NCBI GenBank assembly: GCA_947477745.1
Contig: CANJUF010000014.1
Span: 1 to 64,000, forward strand
DNA length: 64,000 nt
Direction: 5' to 3'
DNA from: Sphingomonadaceae bacterium
GTDB taxonomy: Bacteria; Pseudomonadota; Alphaproteobacteria; Sphingomonadales; Sphingomonadaceae
Shown: one piece after another, positions 52,984 to 63,933 of the stretch
Layout: each line of letters starts with the position of its first letter
Numbering within the stretch: position 1 is the stretch's first letter
The notes under the pieces: generated by a model
What the model was told of the DNA's origin: nothing
Database searches by the model: none
The model's input: the letters and a program-made list of their open reading frames with translations, nothing else
Translations under genes and position numbers: made by a program

Positions 52984-54183
52984 ATGCATTTTTCCGAGCG
53001 CATCATTGCCAGGCTAATGGGCGCGAATGGCCGCCTGACGTGGTTCGCCGCGCCGCTGGTCGTGCTCGGATTGCTGCTCGCCGGAACCAGCGTGGTTTCA
53101 TGGCAATCGCAGCGACAGGAGCAGCACCTTTCGCACGCCTATCTCGAAACCTCGGCGTTCCTCACCGCAACCTACAGCGCCGAACATGCGACGCTGCAGA
53201 TGATACGCGGCCAGCGCGGCTTCCTGCTGACCGGCAAGCCGCAATACCTCATACCCTTCCGCGACGGCCCGACGGAAATGGACGAGGCGCTCGCGCAGCT
53301 TTCTGCGTTTGTGCACAAGGGACACGGGAACCGCGCCGAAATCGGGCGGCTGCGTGCCCAGAGCGCGGAGTTCGTCGCTGTGCAGCAGGAGATCATCGGG
53401 CTCGCCCGCTCCGGTCATCGCGAAGCGGCGATGAAGATCGTCCTGCAGGACCGTGGCCGCGCCGCCATTGAAACGATCCGCTCGCTGCTGAAGACGATGC
53501 GCAGCACTGACGAGCGCCGTCTTTCCGCCATCCGGAATCAGGCGCGTAGCAACCAGTCAAGGCAGGGCCTGTTTTTCTACCTTGTCTCTGCCGTCGGGGT
53601 CGCGCTGATCGCAATGACCGCGCTGGCGCTATTTGCGCTGCGCCGGGTCGCCGAGCGCGAAGTGCTTTACCGTGAGGAACTGCGGCGGCTTGCCGAAACC
53701 GACGAACTGACCGGCATGGCCAACCGCCGCGAACTTGTCGGCGGGCTCAAGCGCGCGCTTTCCGATAGCGAGCGGACAAGCCGCGACCTCGCCTTTGCCC
53801 TGCTCGATATCGACCACTTCAAGCGGGTCAACGACACTTACGGGCACCCGGCAGGCGATCAGGTGATCCGGGCGGTTGCCGACATTGCCTTGGCCTGCGT
53901 GCGCGGCGGCGATATCGTCGGCCGGATCGGCGGTGAGGAATTCGGCATTGTCCTGCTCGGCGCCGATGTCGCGCATGCGTACGAAGTGTGCGAGCGCGTG
54001 CGCCAGAACATGCAGTCCGCGCCGATCGTGCTTGCCGACGGCACCGCCATCGACGTCACTGTCAGCCTTGGCATCGCGCGCCGTTTCCAAGGCGACTGCG
54101 TGGACACGATCATCGCGCGGGCCGATGCGGCCTTGTATCAGGCAAAGCATTCGGGGCGCGATCAAGTGCGCCTCGCGGCCTGA
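52984..54183 (+). CDS. Membrane CHASE3-GGDEF diguanylate cyclase
   Basis: A 399-residue inner-membrane sensor. Two transmembrane segments (WFAAPLVVLGLLLAGTSVV and FFYLVSAVGVALIAMTALALFAL) bracket a periplasmic CHASE3-like domain (MIRGQRGFLLTGKPQYLIPF). The cytoplasmic GGDEF domain has DELTGMANRR, DIDHFKRVNDTYGH and the active GGEEF, plus the inhibitory-site RGGD five residues before it. It should make c-di-GMP with product inhibition. The ligand is unknown. Confidence 0.92.
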   Translation: MHFSERIIARLMGANGRLTWFAAPLVVLGLLLAGTSVVSWQSQRQEQHLSHAYLETSAFLTATYSAEHATLQMIRGQRGFLLTGKPQYLIPFRDGPTEMDEALAQLSAFVHKGHGNRAEIGRLRAQSAEFVAVQQEIIGLARSGHREAAMKIVLQDRGRAAIETIRSLLKTMRSTDERRLSAIRNQARSNQSRQGLFFYLVSAVGVALIAMTALALFALRRVAEREVLYREELRRLAETDELTGMANRRELVGGLKRALSDSERTSRDLAFALLDIDHFKRVNDTYGHPAGDQVIRAVADIALACVRGGDIVGRIGGEEFGIVLLGADVAHAYEVCERVRQNMQSAPIVLADGTAIDVTVSLGIARRFQGDCVDTIIARADAALYQAKHSGRDQVRLAA

Positions 54184-54195
54184 CAGCCGGTAGCC

Positions 54196-56253
54196 TCAGC
54201 CGCCCCTGAGCAACTGCACGCCCCAATCGCGCTCGAACAGGTAAAGCAGCAGCCGCGCAGCCTCTCCGCGTTCCCCGGCCAGCCCGCCGTCGCGCTCGAT
54301 CAACAGCCGCGCATCGTCGTGCGCCACTGGCAGCAGCCGCTGGATCTGTTCGAGACTGGCGACATTGAACGGCGTATCGCCTGACTGGCGCGTGCCAAGC
54401 AGCTCGCCGCCGCCGCGCAGGACCAAGTCCTCCTCGGCGAGGCGAAAGCCGTCCTGCGTCTCGCGCATCAGCGCCATGCGCTTGCGCGCGGTTTCCGACA
54501 GACCGCCAGAACGCAGCAGCACGCAGACCGACTTGTCCGAGCCGCGCCCGACCCGCCCGCGCAGCTGGTGTAGCTGGGCAAGGCCGAAACGCTCGGCCTG
54601 TTCGATCACCATCACCGTTGCATTGGGCACGTCGACGCCGACCTCGATCACCGTGGTCGCGACCAGCAGGCTCGCCTGCCCGGCGACGAAGCGCTCCATC
54701 GCCGCGTCCTTGTCCTCGGGGCGAAGCTGCCCGTGGACCAGCACGACATCGCTGCCGAATCGCTCCTTGAGCGACGCGAACCGCGCTTCGGCGGCGGCAA
54801 TGTCCTCGCTCTCGTCCTCGTGAACCATTGGACACACCCAGTAAGCCTGTCGGCCCAGCGCAAGCTGCGCGGCGAGCCGATCAACCACCTCCGCAATCCG
54901 GTCCACGCTGATCACGGCGGTATCGATGGACTGGCGGCCCGGCGGCAGTTCGTCGAGCTTGCTAACGTCCATCTCGCCATATTGCGCCAGGGTCAGCGTG
55001 CGCGGGATCGGCGTCGCCGTCATCGACAGGGTATGGGGAGGCCGCCTGCCCTTGCGCGCCAGCATCAGGCGCTGGCTGACGCCGAAGCGGTGCTGTTCGT
55101 CGATCACCACCAGCGCGAGGTTCTTGTAGCTCACCGTTTCCTGAAAGATCGAATGCGTGCCGACCACGATATCGATGGAGCCATCGAGCAGGCCCATCAG
55201 CACCGATTCGCGCGCCCTGCCCTTGTCGCGGCCGGTGAGCAGCGCGATCTCGACCCCGGTACCGGCAGCCATCTGCATCAGCGTTGCATGATGCTGGCGC
55301 GCGAGGATTTCGGTTGGTGCAAGCATCGCCGCCTGCGCGCCCGCCTCGACCGCGATCAGCATGGCCGAAAGCGCGACCACGGTCTTTCCCGATCCGACGT
55401 CACCTTGCAGCAGGCGCAGCATCGGCGCGCCCTGCGCCAGGTCGCCTTCGATTTCGGCGATCGATCGCTTCTGCGCCCCGGTGAGTGCGAAGGGCAGGCT
55501 CAGCATGTCGCGCAGACGGCCATCGCCCGAAAGCGGCGTGCCCTTCTGGCTGCGGTTGCTCGCGCGCACCAGCATGAGCGCGAGGCTGTTGGCAAGCAGT
55601 TCGTCATAAGCGAGCCGGTCTCGCGCCTCGCCGTGCGGCGCCCTGTGCGCAAGGCGCAAGGCATCGGCCCAGCCCGGCCATTGGGTGCGGCCCAGCAGGC
55701 CCGGCTCGATCCATTCGGGCAGATCGGGAAGATGGGAGAGTGCCTGCGCCACGAAGCCTGCGACGCGCGGCTGAGTGAGCCCTTCGGACAGTGAATAGAC
55801 CGGCTCGCAGGCCTGCGCGGCAGGAGCGACCGAATTTTCGCTCACATGGTCGGGATGAACGATCTGGAGCATCTGGCCATATTGGTCGAGCCTGCCCGCC
55901 ACCCAGCGCTTCTCGCCCACCGGAAGCTGTTTCTTCGCCGAATAGGCCGCGCGCCCGAAATAGGTGATTGCGGCAATGTTGCCCGCCGCATCCTCGGCCA
56001 GCACTCGGAAAGGGCCGCGCCCGCCTGACTGGCGATGTTCGCGCGGCGTGAGCGCGACAATGATATTCTCACCCACCGTGGCCGCGTCGAGATCGGGCAC
56101 AGCGCGCCGCTCGACGAAGCGTTCGGGCAAGTGGTAGGCCAGGTCGCGCAGCCGGGTGAGGCCCAGCTTTTCGAGCGGGCGCAGCATTTTCGGCCCGACA
56201 CCTTCGAGCGCCTGCACTTCCTTGAACAGTTCGTTGAGACGCTCGGGACGCAT
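54196..56253 (-). CDS. recG: ATP-dependent DNA helicase RecG
   Basis: A 685-residue fork-reversal helicase. N-terminal wedge domain (LNELFKEVQALEGVGPKMLRPLEKLGL and the OB-fold region), Walker A LQGDVGSGKTVVAL, DEQHRFG box, [12 protein letters not shown], and the C-terminal [12 protein letters not shown] motif VI. ATG 56253; open sequence upstream is not conserved. Divergent from sdhE. Confidence 0.96.
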   Translation of the reverse strand: MRPERLNELFKEVQALEGVGPKMLRPLEKLGLTRLRDLAYHLPERFVERRAVPDLDAATVGENIIVALTPREHRQSGGRGPFRVLAEDAAGNIAAITYFGRAAYSAKKQLPVGEKRWVAGRLDQYGQMLQIVHPDHVSENSVAPAAQACEPVYSLSEGLTQPRVAGFVAQALSHLPDLPEWIEPGLLGRTQWPGWADALRLAHRAPHGEARDRLAYDELLANSLALMLVRASNRSQKGTPLSGDGRLRDMLSLPFALTGAQKRSIAEIEGDLAQGAPMLRLLQGDVGSGKTVVALSAMLIAVEAGAQAAMLAPTEILARQHHATLMQMAAGTGVEIALLTGRDKGRARESVLMGLLDGSIDIVVGTHSIFQETVSYKNLALVVIDEQHRFGVSQRLMLARKGRRPPHTLSMTATPIPRTLTLAQYGEMDVSKLDELPPGRQSIDTAVISVDRIAEVVDRLAAQLALGRQAYWVCPMVHEDESEDIAAAEARFASLKERFGSDVVLVHGQLRPEDKDAAMERFVAGQASLLVATTVIEVGVDVPNATVMVIEQAERFGLAQLHQLRGRVGRGSDKSVCVLLRSGGLSETARKRMALMRETQDGFRLAEEDLVLRGGGELLGTRQSGDTPFNVASLEQIQRLLPVAHDDARLLIERDGGLAGERGEAARLLLYLFERDWGVQLLRGG

Positions 56254-56340
56254 GGCATCCTCTTGCCGCCAATTGGAGAGGATCGCCAGTCCGGAACTCG
56301 GGCCTTGCGGGCGCGGACGTGAAAGCATACCGCGCCCGCC

Positions 56341-56610
56341 ATGGAAGACTTGCCCAGCCGCCTCGCCCGCTTGCGTTTCCGCGCCTGGCACCGGGGCACG
56401 CGCGAAGCGGATTACATCTTCGGCTGCTTCTTCGACACCATGCATCCGGGCTGGGACGCGGACGATCTCGATTGGTTCGAGGCGCTACTCAATGAAGAGG
56501 ACGTCGATTCGCTCGCTTGGGCAATGGGCCAGCAGCCGGTGCCCGATCGCTATGCCGGGCCGATGATGCAGGCGCTGCAAAAGCTGGATTACGTTGAAAT
56601 CCCGCGCTGA
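56341..56610 (+). CDS. sdhE: Succinate dehydrogenase assembly factor (SdhE)
   Basis: An 89-residue flavinylation chaperone. The RGxxE motif is present as RGTRE (residues 19-23), with DYIFGCFFD and the helical FEALLNEEDVDSLAWAMGQQPVP typical of the family. Sits between recG and mfd, an order common in sphingomonads. Confidence 0.92.
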   Translation: MEDLPSRLARLRFRAWHRGTREADYIFGCFFDTMHPGWDADDLDWFEALLNEEDVDSLAWAMGQQPVPDRYAGPMMQALQKLDYVEIPR

Positions 56611-56645
56611 AGGCGTATCTGCCCCAGACCGGCCCAACTTCCACC

Positions 56646-59600
56646 ATGCCCGATCTTGACTGCATCCTTTCGGCGACCGCGCCGCTGACGCTGTCCGCCA
56701 TTGCGCGCGGCGCGCAGCCGCTCGTCATGGCCGATCTCGCCCGCGCGCTTGCTCATGCGCGGCAGGGCAAGGCCCGCGCGGTGTTCGTCGCCGATAACGA
56801 AGCGGCGATGGTCGCGGTCGCCGAAGCGGCGGGGTTCTTCGCCCCCGAGCTCGACGTCATCGAGTTTCCCGCCTGGGATTGCCTGCCCTACGATCGTTCC
56901 AGCCCGGCGCTTTCGATCAGCGCCCGGCGGCTTTCCGCGCTCCACCGGCTGCAGGTCCCGGCGAGCGAAAAAGATGGGGGGCGCCCACAGTTGCTCGTCA
57001 CCACGATCAACGCCCTGACCCAGCGGGTGCCGACCACATTCCGCATCCGCGAATCGGTTCGCCAGCTCAAACCGGGAATGGAAATTAGCCACGAAGGCTT
57101 GATCGCGCTGCTGCGGCGTCAGGGCTACATCCGCGCCGACACCGCCGTCGATGCCGGCGACTTCGCGGTGCGCGGCTCGATCTTCGATATCGTGCCCTCG
57201 GGCCTTGGCGCGGGGCTGCGGCTCGATTTCTTCGGCGACGAGCTGGAAACGCTTCGCCTGTTCGATCCCGCCACCCAGCGTTCGACCGGTACGGTGGAAT
57301 CGCATCTCCTGCTGCCTGCCGGTGAGACGCTGCTCGACGATGAGACGATCAAGCGCTTCCGCACCCGCTACCGCGAACAGTTCGGGGCCAAGGCCACCGA
57401 GGATCCGCTCTATCAGGCGGTCAGTGACGGGCGCAGGCTGGCCGGGATGGAGCACTGGCTGCCGCTGTTCGAGGAGCGACTGGCAACGCTGTTCGATCAC
57501 CTCGGCGAAGGCGACCTCATCGTCATCGACAGCGCGGCAGCGGCAGGCGCGCAGGAGCGCTTCGACGAGATCGCCGACTATTATGCGGCGCGCAAGGAAG
57601 GCGCGGAGCGTGCGCCCGGCTCCTATCGTCCGCTCGAGCCTGATGCGCTTTATCTCGCGCCCGATGAATACGCCGCGCTGACAAAGGGCTGGCCGGTTCA
57701 CCGCGCCGATCCGTTCTCGCAGCCCGAGAGCGCAAAGATCATCGATTTCGGCTTTTCGGGCGCGCGCGATTTCTCGCCCGAACGCGCGCGCGGCGACAAT
57801 GCCTATGCGGCAGCCGCCAATTACCTCCACGGCGTCGCGAAATCGGGGCGCAAGGCGATCATCGCGGCCTATACCGAAGGCAGCCGCTCGCGCATCTGCT
57901 CGATCCTTGGCGAGGCGCAGGCCCCCGCCCCGGCCATGGCCGAAGCGTGGCAGGAAGCGCTTGGCCTTGCCGCCAAAGGCCGTCCCGCCGCGCTGGTCCT
58001 GCCGATCGAGACCGGCTTTTCGAACGCCGAGATCGAACTGGTCAGCGAACAGGACCTGCTCGGCGACCGTCTGGTGCGGCGCAAGAAGCGCAAGAAGGAC
58101 GCCGATGCGTTCCTCGCCGAGCTTTCGGCGCTTACGCCGGGCGATCTCATCGTCCACATGGAGCACGGCATCGGCCGCTACGAAGGGCTGCAATCGATCC
58201 CCGTCGGCAACAGCCCGCACGATTGCGTGATGCTGGAATATGCCGGCGGCGACAAGCTCTACATCCCGGTCGAAAACCTCGACGTGCTGACCCGCTATGG
58301 CAGCTCGGACGAGGCCATGCCGCTTGACCGGCTGGGCGGCGAGGCGTGGCAGAGGCGCCGTTCGAAGCTCAAGGAGCGCATTCAGGCGATCGCGGGCGAG
58401 CTGATGAAAACCGCCGCCGAACGCTCGCTGAGGCAGGCGCCGGTGATGCTGGCCGAAGGCTCGCCATACCATCAGTTTGCCGACGGCTTTCCCTGGGACG
58501 AGACCGAGGACCAGGAGCGTGCGATCGAGGACGTGCTGGGCGATCTGGCCGAAGGCAAACCGATGGACCGGCTGGTCTGCGGCGATGTCGGCTTCGGCAA
58601 GACCGAAGTCGCCCTGCGCGCCGCTTTCGTTGCGGCGATGAGCGGGCATCAGGTCGCGGTCGTCGCGCCGACCACCCTGCTTGCGCGCCAGCATTTCAGC
58701 GGGTTCACCGAGCGGTTTGCCGGTTTCCCGCTCAAGGTTGGGCGGCTTTCGCGGCTGGTGACCGAAAAGGAAGCGAAAGCGACTCGCGAGGGCCTTGCCG
58801 ACGGAACCATGGACGTGGTCATCGGCACCCATGCGATCCTGGCTAAATCGGTTCAGTTCAAGCGGCTCGGTCTCGTGGTGGTGGACGAGGAGCAGCGCTT
58901 CGGCGTCAACCACAAGGAAAAGCTCAAGCAACTGCGCACCGATGTCCACGTTCTGACGCTGACCGCCACGCCAATCCCGCGCACGCTGCAAATGGCGATG
59001 TCGGGCCTGCGCGAACTCTCCACCATCCAGACCCCGCCGGTCGACCGCCTCGCGGTGCGCACTTATGTGATGGAATGGGACGACATGGTGATGCGCGAGG
59101 CGCTGCTGCGCGAGCATCATCGCGGCGGGCAGAGCTTCATCGTCGTGCCGCGCATCGCCGACATGGCCGAGGTCGAGGACTGGCTGCGCAAGCATGTGCC
59201 CGAGATCAAGGCCATCGCCGCGCATGGCCAGATGAGTCCGAGCGAAGTGGAAGAACGCATGAGCGCGTTCTACGAGGGGAAGTACGAAGTCCTGCTATCG
59301 ACCACCATCGTTGAAAGCGGCCTCGACATCCCCGCCGCCAACACCATCATCATCCACCGCGCCGACCGCTTCGGCCTTGCCCAGCTTTACCAGCTTCGCG
59401 GACGGGTCGGACGCGCCAAGCTACGCGCCTATGCGTACCTGACCACTCCGCGCGACACGGTGCTGAGCGAAATCGCGCAAAAGCGCCTCAAGGTTCTGGG
59501 CGATCTCGATTCGCTGGGCGCCGGCTTCCAGCTTGCCAGCCACGACCTCGATATTCGCGGTGCGGGCAACCTGCTGGGCGACGAGCAGTCCGGCCATATC

Positions 59601-60161
59601 CGCGAGGTCGGCTTCGAACTGTACCAGTCGATGCTCGAGGACGCGATTCTCGCCGCGCGCGCTGGCGGGGTCGGGCTGGAGAAGGGCAACCGGGGGCTTT
59701 CGCCGCAGATCACCGTCGATGCGCCGATCATGATCCCCGAGGACTATGTGCCCGATCTGGCAGTACGGATGGCGCTTTACCGCCGTCTCAACGATGCCGA
59801 GGATCAGGCCGAGATCGAATCGCTGTCTGCCGAGATGATCGACCGGTTCGGCCCCCTGCCTGGTCCGACCGCCAATCTGGTGCGCCTGATCGAGATCAAG
59901 CGACAGGCGATCGACGCGCATATCGCCAAGATCGACGTGGGTGCGCGCGGCGCGCTGGTCAGCTTCCACAACGAAAGCTTCCCGAACCCGGCAGGCCTGA
60001 TCGAGTATGCGTCAAAGCGCGAAGGCACGATCAAGCTGCGGCCAGACATGAAGCTACAGGTCAACCGGGTCTGGGCCGATCCGAAAGCGCGCCTCAACGG
60101 GCTCTTGCAACTGACCAAGGGGCTGTCGGCAATCGCTGGAAAGGCGCCCGAAGCCGCCTGA
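56646..60161 (+). CDS. mfd: Transcription-repair coupling factor
   Basis: A 1171-residue ATP-driven translocase that removes stalled RNA polymerase and recruits UvrA. UvrB-homology N-terminus ([32 protein letters not shown]), the CarD-like RNA polymerase interaction domain ([18 protein letters not shown]), Walker [34 protein letters not shown] and the TRG-region [12 protein letters not shown]. Full length for the family. Confidence 0.97.
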   Translation: MPDLDCILSATAPLTLSAIARGAQPLVMADLARALAHARQGKARAVFVADNEAAMVAVAEAAGFFAPELDVIEFPAWDCLPYDRSSPALSISARRLSALHRLQVPASEKDGGRPQLLVTTINALTQRVPTTFRIRESVRQLKPGMEISHEGLIALLRRQGYIRADTAVDAGDFAVRGSIFDIVPSGLGAGLRLDFFGDELETLRLFDPATQRSTGTVESHLLLPAGETLLDDETIKRFRTRYREQFGAKATEDPLYQAVSDGRRLAGMEHWLPLFEERLATLFDHLGEGDLIVIDSAAAAGAQERFDEIADYYAARKEGAERAPGSYRPLEPDALYLAPDEYAALTKGWPVHRADPFSQPESAKIIDFGFSGARDFSPERARGDNAYAAAANYLHGVAKSGRKAIIAAYTEGSRSRICSILGEAQAPAPAMAEAWQEALGLAAKGRPAALVLPIETGFSNAEIELVSEQDLLGDRLVRRKKRKKDADAFLAELSALTPGDLIVHMEHGIGRYEGLQSIPVGNSPHDCVMLEYAGGDKLYIPVENLDVLTRYGSSDEAMPLDRLGGEAWQRRRSKLKERIQAIAGELMKTAAERSLRQAPVMLAEGSPYHQFADGFPWDETEDQERAIEDVLGDLAEGKPMDRLVCGDVGFGKTEVALRAAFVAAMSGHQVAVVAPTTLLARQHFSGFTERFAGFPLKVGRLSRLVTEKEAKATREGLADGTMDVVIGTHAILAKSVQFKRLGLVVVDEEQRFGVNHKEKLKQLRTDVHVLTLTATPIPRTLQMAMSGLRELSTIQTPPVDRLAVRTYVMEWDDMVMREALLREHHRGGQSFIVVPRIADMAEVEDWLRKHVPEIKAIAAHGQMSPSEVEERMSAFYEGKYEVLLSTTIVESGLDIPAANTIIIHRADRFGLAQLYQLRGRVGRAKLRAYAYLTTPRDTVLSEIAQKRLKVLGDLDSLGAGFQLASHDLDIRGAGNLLGDEQSGHIREVGFELYQSMLEDAILAARAGGVGLEKGNRGLSPQITVDAPIMIPEDYVPDLAVRMALYRRLNDAEDQAEIESLSAEMIDRFGPLPGPTANLVRLIEIKRQAIDAHIAKIDVGARGALVSFHNESFPNPAGLIEYASKREGTIKLRPDMKLQVNRVWADPKARLNGLLQLTKGLSAIAGKAPEAA

Positions 60162-60176
60162 TCCTTTGGCCGCTTC

Positions 60177-61433
60177 CTATTCGGCGGAGGACAATGCCGC
60201 TTTCCGCTTGCCGACCTGCCTGATCGCCTCGCCGAGCGTGCGGATCCCATCCACGATGACGCTTGGTTCGACGTGGCCGACGGCAAGCCGCATATGCGGC
60301 TTTTGCTCCGGGTCGTTGCTGAACATTTCACCGGGACGCATCGCGATCCCGCGCCTCATGCATTCAGCCTGCACCTCGGGCCAGTCCACATCCTCGCTGA
60401 GCTTGAGCCAGTAGTACCAGCCGCCAACCGGTTCATCGAAGGTGATTTCGGGCGAGCAGTACTCGCGCAGCGCCTGATTGGCTGCCTTGCGCTTTTCGGC
60501 GTAGATCGCGCGTATTTCCGAGATGTGCTGCTCGTGATGTCCTTCGGCAAGGTACTTTGCCATGATCCGCTGGAGCCACATGCTTGCACCCAGATCCTGG
60601 CGGACCTTGGAGAGCGGCATGATCGCCTGCGGAGTGCCGGCAACCCAGCCGATGCGCATGGCGGGCGCGACCGTCTTGGCGAAACTGTCGGTCTGCAAAA
60701 CCCGCCCGGCCTTGTCGAGGCTGAGCAATGTTGGGATTTCATGGCCCGGCCCATGCTCGCGGTAGACATTGTCTTCCTGAATGATCAGATTGAATTCTTC
60801 CGCCATCGCGAGCAGCTGATGGCGCCGCGCGAGCGACAGCACCGCTCCGGTGGGCAGCTGGTGAGTTGCGATAACGTAAACCAGTTTGGGGCGCAGCCCG
60901 TCTTTGCGCGCTTGCAGGATACATTCGCGCAGGTCGTCCATCTGCATGCCGTCGCTATCGAGTGCGACCGGTATAACGGTCGCGCCGGTCGATTCGAAAT
61001 ATCGCAAACCAAAGGGGAAAGTGGCCGCTTCGACGAAGACGGCATCGCCGGCTTCCAGATAGGCCCTCGCGAGCAGCGACAGGCCATGAGCAGACCCGTG
61101 CACGATCATGATGCCGTCAGGGTGCTGACTGCCACCGTCGCGGCGATCGAGGTAGGCCGCAAGTTCCTCGCGCAGCCCCCTGTTGCCGTACGACAGTTCC
61201 ATGTATTCGCCGCGCGATGAATATTCGAGCGCGTAAGGTTCCATGACCGTTTCGGTCGCAAGCCTCACGAGCAGGTCGGCAGGGTAAGTCGCTGCATCGG
61301 GCAGGCCCTGATCAAAGTCGAAAGTGACCGTCGAGGGTTGCCGATGGGAATAGGGAGGATCGCCCGCCTGTGCCGCAGTGGAGATCAAATCCCGCGGATC
61401 GAATGCACCGGCTTCTTTTGCCTCGTTGGTCAT
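60177..61433 (-). CDS. PLP-dependent aminotransferase (class I/II, 2-aminoadipate type)
   Basis: A 418-residue fold-type I aminotransferase related to the MocR catalytic domain but without a DNA-binding part. The Schiff-base Lys is in QTDSFAKTVAPAMRIGW, with VYREHGPGHEI and IATHQLPTGAVLSLARRH around the cofactor. Start ATG 61433. Substrate unknown. It converges with mfd over a 15-base gap. Confidence 0.86.
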   Translation of the reverse strand: MTNEAKEAGAFDPRDLISTAAQAGDPPYSHRQPSTVTFDFDQGLPDAATYPADLLVRLATETVMEPYALEYSSRGEYMELSYGNRGLREELAAYLDRRDGGSQHPDGIMIVHGSAHGLSLLARAYLEAGDAVFVEAATFPFGLRYFESTGATVIPVALDSDGMQMDDLRECILQARKDGLRPKLVYVIATHQLPTGAVLSLARRHQLLAMAEEFNLIIQEDNVYREHGPGHEIPTLLSLDKAGRVLQTDSFAKTVAPAMRIGWVAGTPQAIMPLSKVRQDLGASMWLQRIMAKYLAEGHHEQHISEIRAIYAEKRKAANQALREYCSPEITFDEPVGGWYYWLKLSEDVDWPEVQAECMRRGIAMRPGEMFSNDPEQKPHMRLAVGHVEPSVIVDGIRTLGEAIRQVGKRKAALSSAE

Positions 61434-61523
61434 CGACTTCTCCCAGGTATCGTTGTTCTATCCGTTTCGCTGATGGCGAACTTCGAACAATCTGATCTGA
61501 GCCTAGTGTACCGGGATCGAAGG

Positions 61524-62834
61524 TCAATCGCTCGCGAGCTTGAGGAAATCGGCACCGCTCATCGGCGAGGCGCGGAGGAAGCCCTGAAACAGCGCGCAGC
61601 CTTCTTCCGCGACGACCGCAAGCTGCTCCTCGCTCTCGATGCCCTCGGCGATCACCGCCAGATCGAGCGCGTGGGCCATGGCGACGATGCCGCGCAGCAC
61701 CGCCCTGTCGCGAACGTCGCTGGCGATACCCTCGACCATGGTGCGGTCGAGCTTGAGGTAGTGCAGCGGCAGCACCTTCAGATACCGGAAGTTGCAGAAC
61801 CCCGCGCCGAAATCGTCAAGCGCAATGCGGATGCCCTGCGCCGACAGGTCCGCCATGGTCGAGGCGGCAAGTCCGATATCGTGGAGCAGCGCCTGCTCGG
61901 TCACTTCCAGTGTCAGGCGCCGGGGCGGAAAGCCGATGTCCTTGAGCAGGTCAAGCAGCCGCCTCGAATAGCTGCCCGAGGCGAGATCGGCCGGTGTCAC
62001 ATTGAGCGACAGCCGCAGATCGCCCGGCCATTGCCGCGCTTGCTCAAGCGCGCGGCGGGCGACGTGACTGGAAAGCGCAGGAAGGTGATCGGCCCGCTCG
62101 GCAATGGTGAACAGCGCGCCCGCGCCGATCCGGCCCAGTCCGGGATGGTCCCAGCGGGCCAGGGCTTCGGCTCCGCACAGGCTTTCACCCGGCAGCGCGA
62201 ATTGCGGCTGGAACACGATGGCGATCTCGTCACGGTCGATCGCACCGAGCAGGTCGGTCTCGATCTGGGCGGTCGAGCGACCCGGCAGCGATACGTCGCC
62301 ATCGGCCCAGACGAGCCGCCGCCCTTGCTGCCTCTTGGCCTTGTCGAGCGCCAGGGCAAGCCGGTCGAGCATCGAATCGAGCGCCTCACCCGAAAGCGCG
62401 CGCAGCAGTGCCACTTTGGGTGACAGCCGCACGATTCCCGTCGCCGTGACAACCGGATGCGCAATCGCATCGGCGAGCTGGTCGGCCAGCAGTTGCCAGC
62501 GCTCGCGGCTGCATTCCCCCGCCGCAACGATCAGGAACTTGCCGCCCCCGGCATGAGCGGCAACCCAGCGCTCTTCGAGCTCTGCCCTGGTCCAGTGCTG
62601 CACCCGCGCCGCGACTTCGGCCAGCGCGCTGTCTCCCGCCGCTTCGCCGTAAGCGATGTTGACGGCATCGAAACGCTGAAGCGCGACCAGCATGGCGTGC
62701 ATGTGCCCACTCGCCTCCGAGCGCGCGCCTTCATCCTGCCACGCCGCCATGCGCAGACGCGCGGCTTCCACGCCGGGAAGACCCGTCAACCGCTCGTGCA
62801 AGGAGCCGGCGGCTGCGTGGTTGTGTTCGCTCAT
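61524..62834 (-). CDS. Cyclic-di-GMP phosphodiesterase with degenerate GGDEF domain
   Basis: A 436-residue cytosolic protein. Residues 1 to about 180 are a GGDEF fold whose signature has become AGGGKF, so it is probably inactive or regulatory. The EAL domain keeps the catalytic set: EALARW, NVTPADL, EVTEQALL, DDFGAG, LKLDRTM, EGIES and the final QGFL. Predicted to hydrolyse c-di-GMP, opposite to the diguanylate cyclase at 53 kb. Confidence 0.9.
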   Translation of the reverse strand: MSEHNHAAAGSLHERLTGLPGVEAARLRMAAWQDEGARSEASGHMHAMLVALQRFDAVNIAYGEAAGDSALAEVAARVQHWTRAELEERWVAAHAGGGKFLIVAAGECSRERWQLLADQLADAIAHPVVTATGIVRLSPKVALLRALSGEALDSMLDRLALALDKAKRQQGRRLVWADGDVSLPGRSTAQIETDLLGAIDRDEIAIVFQPQFALPGESLCGAEALARWDHPGLGRIGAGALFTIAERADHLPALSSHVARRALEQARQWPGDLRLSLNVTPADLASGSYSRRLLDLLKDIGFPPRRLTLEVTEQALLHDIGLAASTMADLSAQGIRIALDDFGAGFCNFRYLKVLPLHYLKLDRTMVEGIASDVRDRAVLRGIVAMAHALDLAVIAEGIESEEQLAVVAEEGCALFQGFLRASPMSGADFLKLASD

Positions 62835-62937
62835 CGCCCCGTCATAGGCGCAAAGCCCTTGCCAAAGGGTTCAAATTCGGACAGCCAGCGCGGGCGCCGC
62901 AAGTCATTACGCGCCGGAAACCGGAGGATTTGCAAAG

Positions 62938-63717
62938 GTGAGCGAAGGGATCAAGCTCGCGCTGGTCGTCTCCGACACGGACAAGGCGCAAAACGGCGCC
63001 GAGTGCCTTCGCCGCTCGCAGCCATGGGTCGAACCGGCTGAGGCCGACGTGCTCGTGGTGGTCGGCGGCGACGGTTTCCTGCTCTATTGCCTGCACGAGA
63101 TGCTCCATCGCGGGGTGAACAAGCCGGTTTATGGCCTGCATCTGGGCACGGTCGGTTTCCTGATGAACGGCAGCGATCTCGATGCGCCGCTGGAAAAGCG
63201 AGTGCGCAATGCCCACCGCGTATCGGTCCGGCCGCTGGAAATGGTGGCCACCACACAGGGCGGCGAGCAGCTGTGCTATCACGCCATCAACGAGGTCTCG
63301 CTGCTGCGCGAGACGCGCCAGACCGCCAAGCTCGAAGTCATCATCAATGGCCGGGTGCGCATGGACGAACTGGCGGGCGACGGCGTCCTGCTGGCGACAC
63401 CCGCCGGCTCGACCGCCTATAACCTGTCCGCCAACGGGCCGATTCTGCCGCTCGGCTCGGGCATGCTGGCCTTGACCCCGATCAGCCCGTTCCGCCCGCG
63501 CAGGTGGCGCGGCGCGATCCTGCCCGACAGCGCTGTGGTCGAATTTCGCGTGCGCGAATCGCTCAAGCGGCCGGTTTCGGCGGTGGCCGACCAGAAGGAA
63601 GTGCGCGACGTGAAGCATGTGCGCATCCGGGCCTCGCGCGAAAAGGAGCTGACCTTGCTGTTCGATCCGGGCGCAAGCCTTGAGGAGCGGATTTTCTCCG
63701 AACAGTTTCAGGTCTGA
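62938..63717 (+). CDS. nadK: NAD kinase
   Basis: A 259-residue kinase from GTG 62938, with GGAGG 9 bases upstream. Motifs: VVVGGDGFLL for the phosphate site, INEVSLL for the NE pair and LATPAGSTAYNLSANGPI for the glycine-rich loop. Makes NADP, the cofactor also consumed by the F420 reductase and many SDRs in the window. tRNA-Asn follows. Confidence 0.93.
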   Translation: MSEGIKLALVVSDTDKAQNGAECLRRSQPWVEPAEADVLVVVGGDGFLLYCLHEMLHRGVNKPVYGLHLGTVGFLMNGSDLDAPLEKRVRNAHRVSVRPLEMVATTQGGEQLCYHAINEVSLLRETRQTAKLEVIINGRVRMDELAGDGVLLATPAGSTAYNLSANGPILPLGSGMLALTPISPFRPRRWRGAILPDSAVVEFRVRESLKRPVSAVADQKEVRDVKHVRIRASREKELTLLFDPGASLEERIFSEQFQV

Positions 63718-63739
63718 CGACAAGCCCGTAAAGGCGGGC

Positions 63740-63767
63740 TTGCCATCTCCATCGACGCTGTTATAGG
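63740..63767 (+). promoter_or_regulatory. Promoter of tRNA-Asn
   Basis: TTGCCA (63740-63745), 16-base spacer, TATAGG (63762-63767), followed by CGCATTCCTGCC, nearly the same leader as that of tRNA-Pro. Confidence 0.6.
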
Positions 63768-63795
63768 CGCATTCCTGCCCGGGAGACCGGGCTGC

Positions 63796-63870
63796 TCCCC
63801 GATAGCTCAGCGGTAGAGTAGGTGACTGTTAATCACTTGGTCGTTGGTTCGAATCCAACTCGGGGAGCCA
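63796..63870 (+). tRNA. tRNA-Asn (GTT)
   Basis: 75 nt with encoded CCA. Acceptor TCCCCGA pairs with TCGGGGA, anticodon loop CTGTTAA gives GTT, T-arm TTGGTTCGAATCCAA. Confidence 0.97.
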
Positions 63871-63909
63871 TTTAATCCTGAAAATCCTGCGTGCTGAAGC
63901 CTTGACCTG

Positions 63910-63933
63910 AACGGCCGGCCACACCGGGCCGTT
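63910..63933. terminator. Hairpin downstream of tRNA-Asn
   Basis: AACGGCC and GGCCGTT pair perfectly around a 10-base loop, 40 bases after the tRNA. Only a short T-run follows, so termination is plausible but not certain. Nothing else is supported to the window end. Confidence 0.4.

Noticed and set aside
56589..59225. Long antisense open frame opposite mfd
   Set aside because: It mirrors mfd codon bias in GC-rich DNA, shows no domain motifs, and mfd itself is unmistakable. The same applies to long opposite-strand frames at 7426-9525 and 26273-28405.
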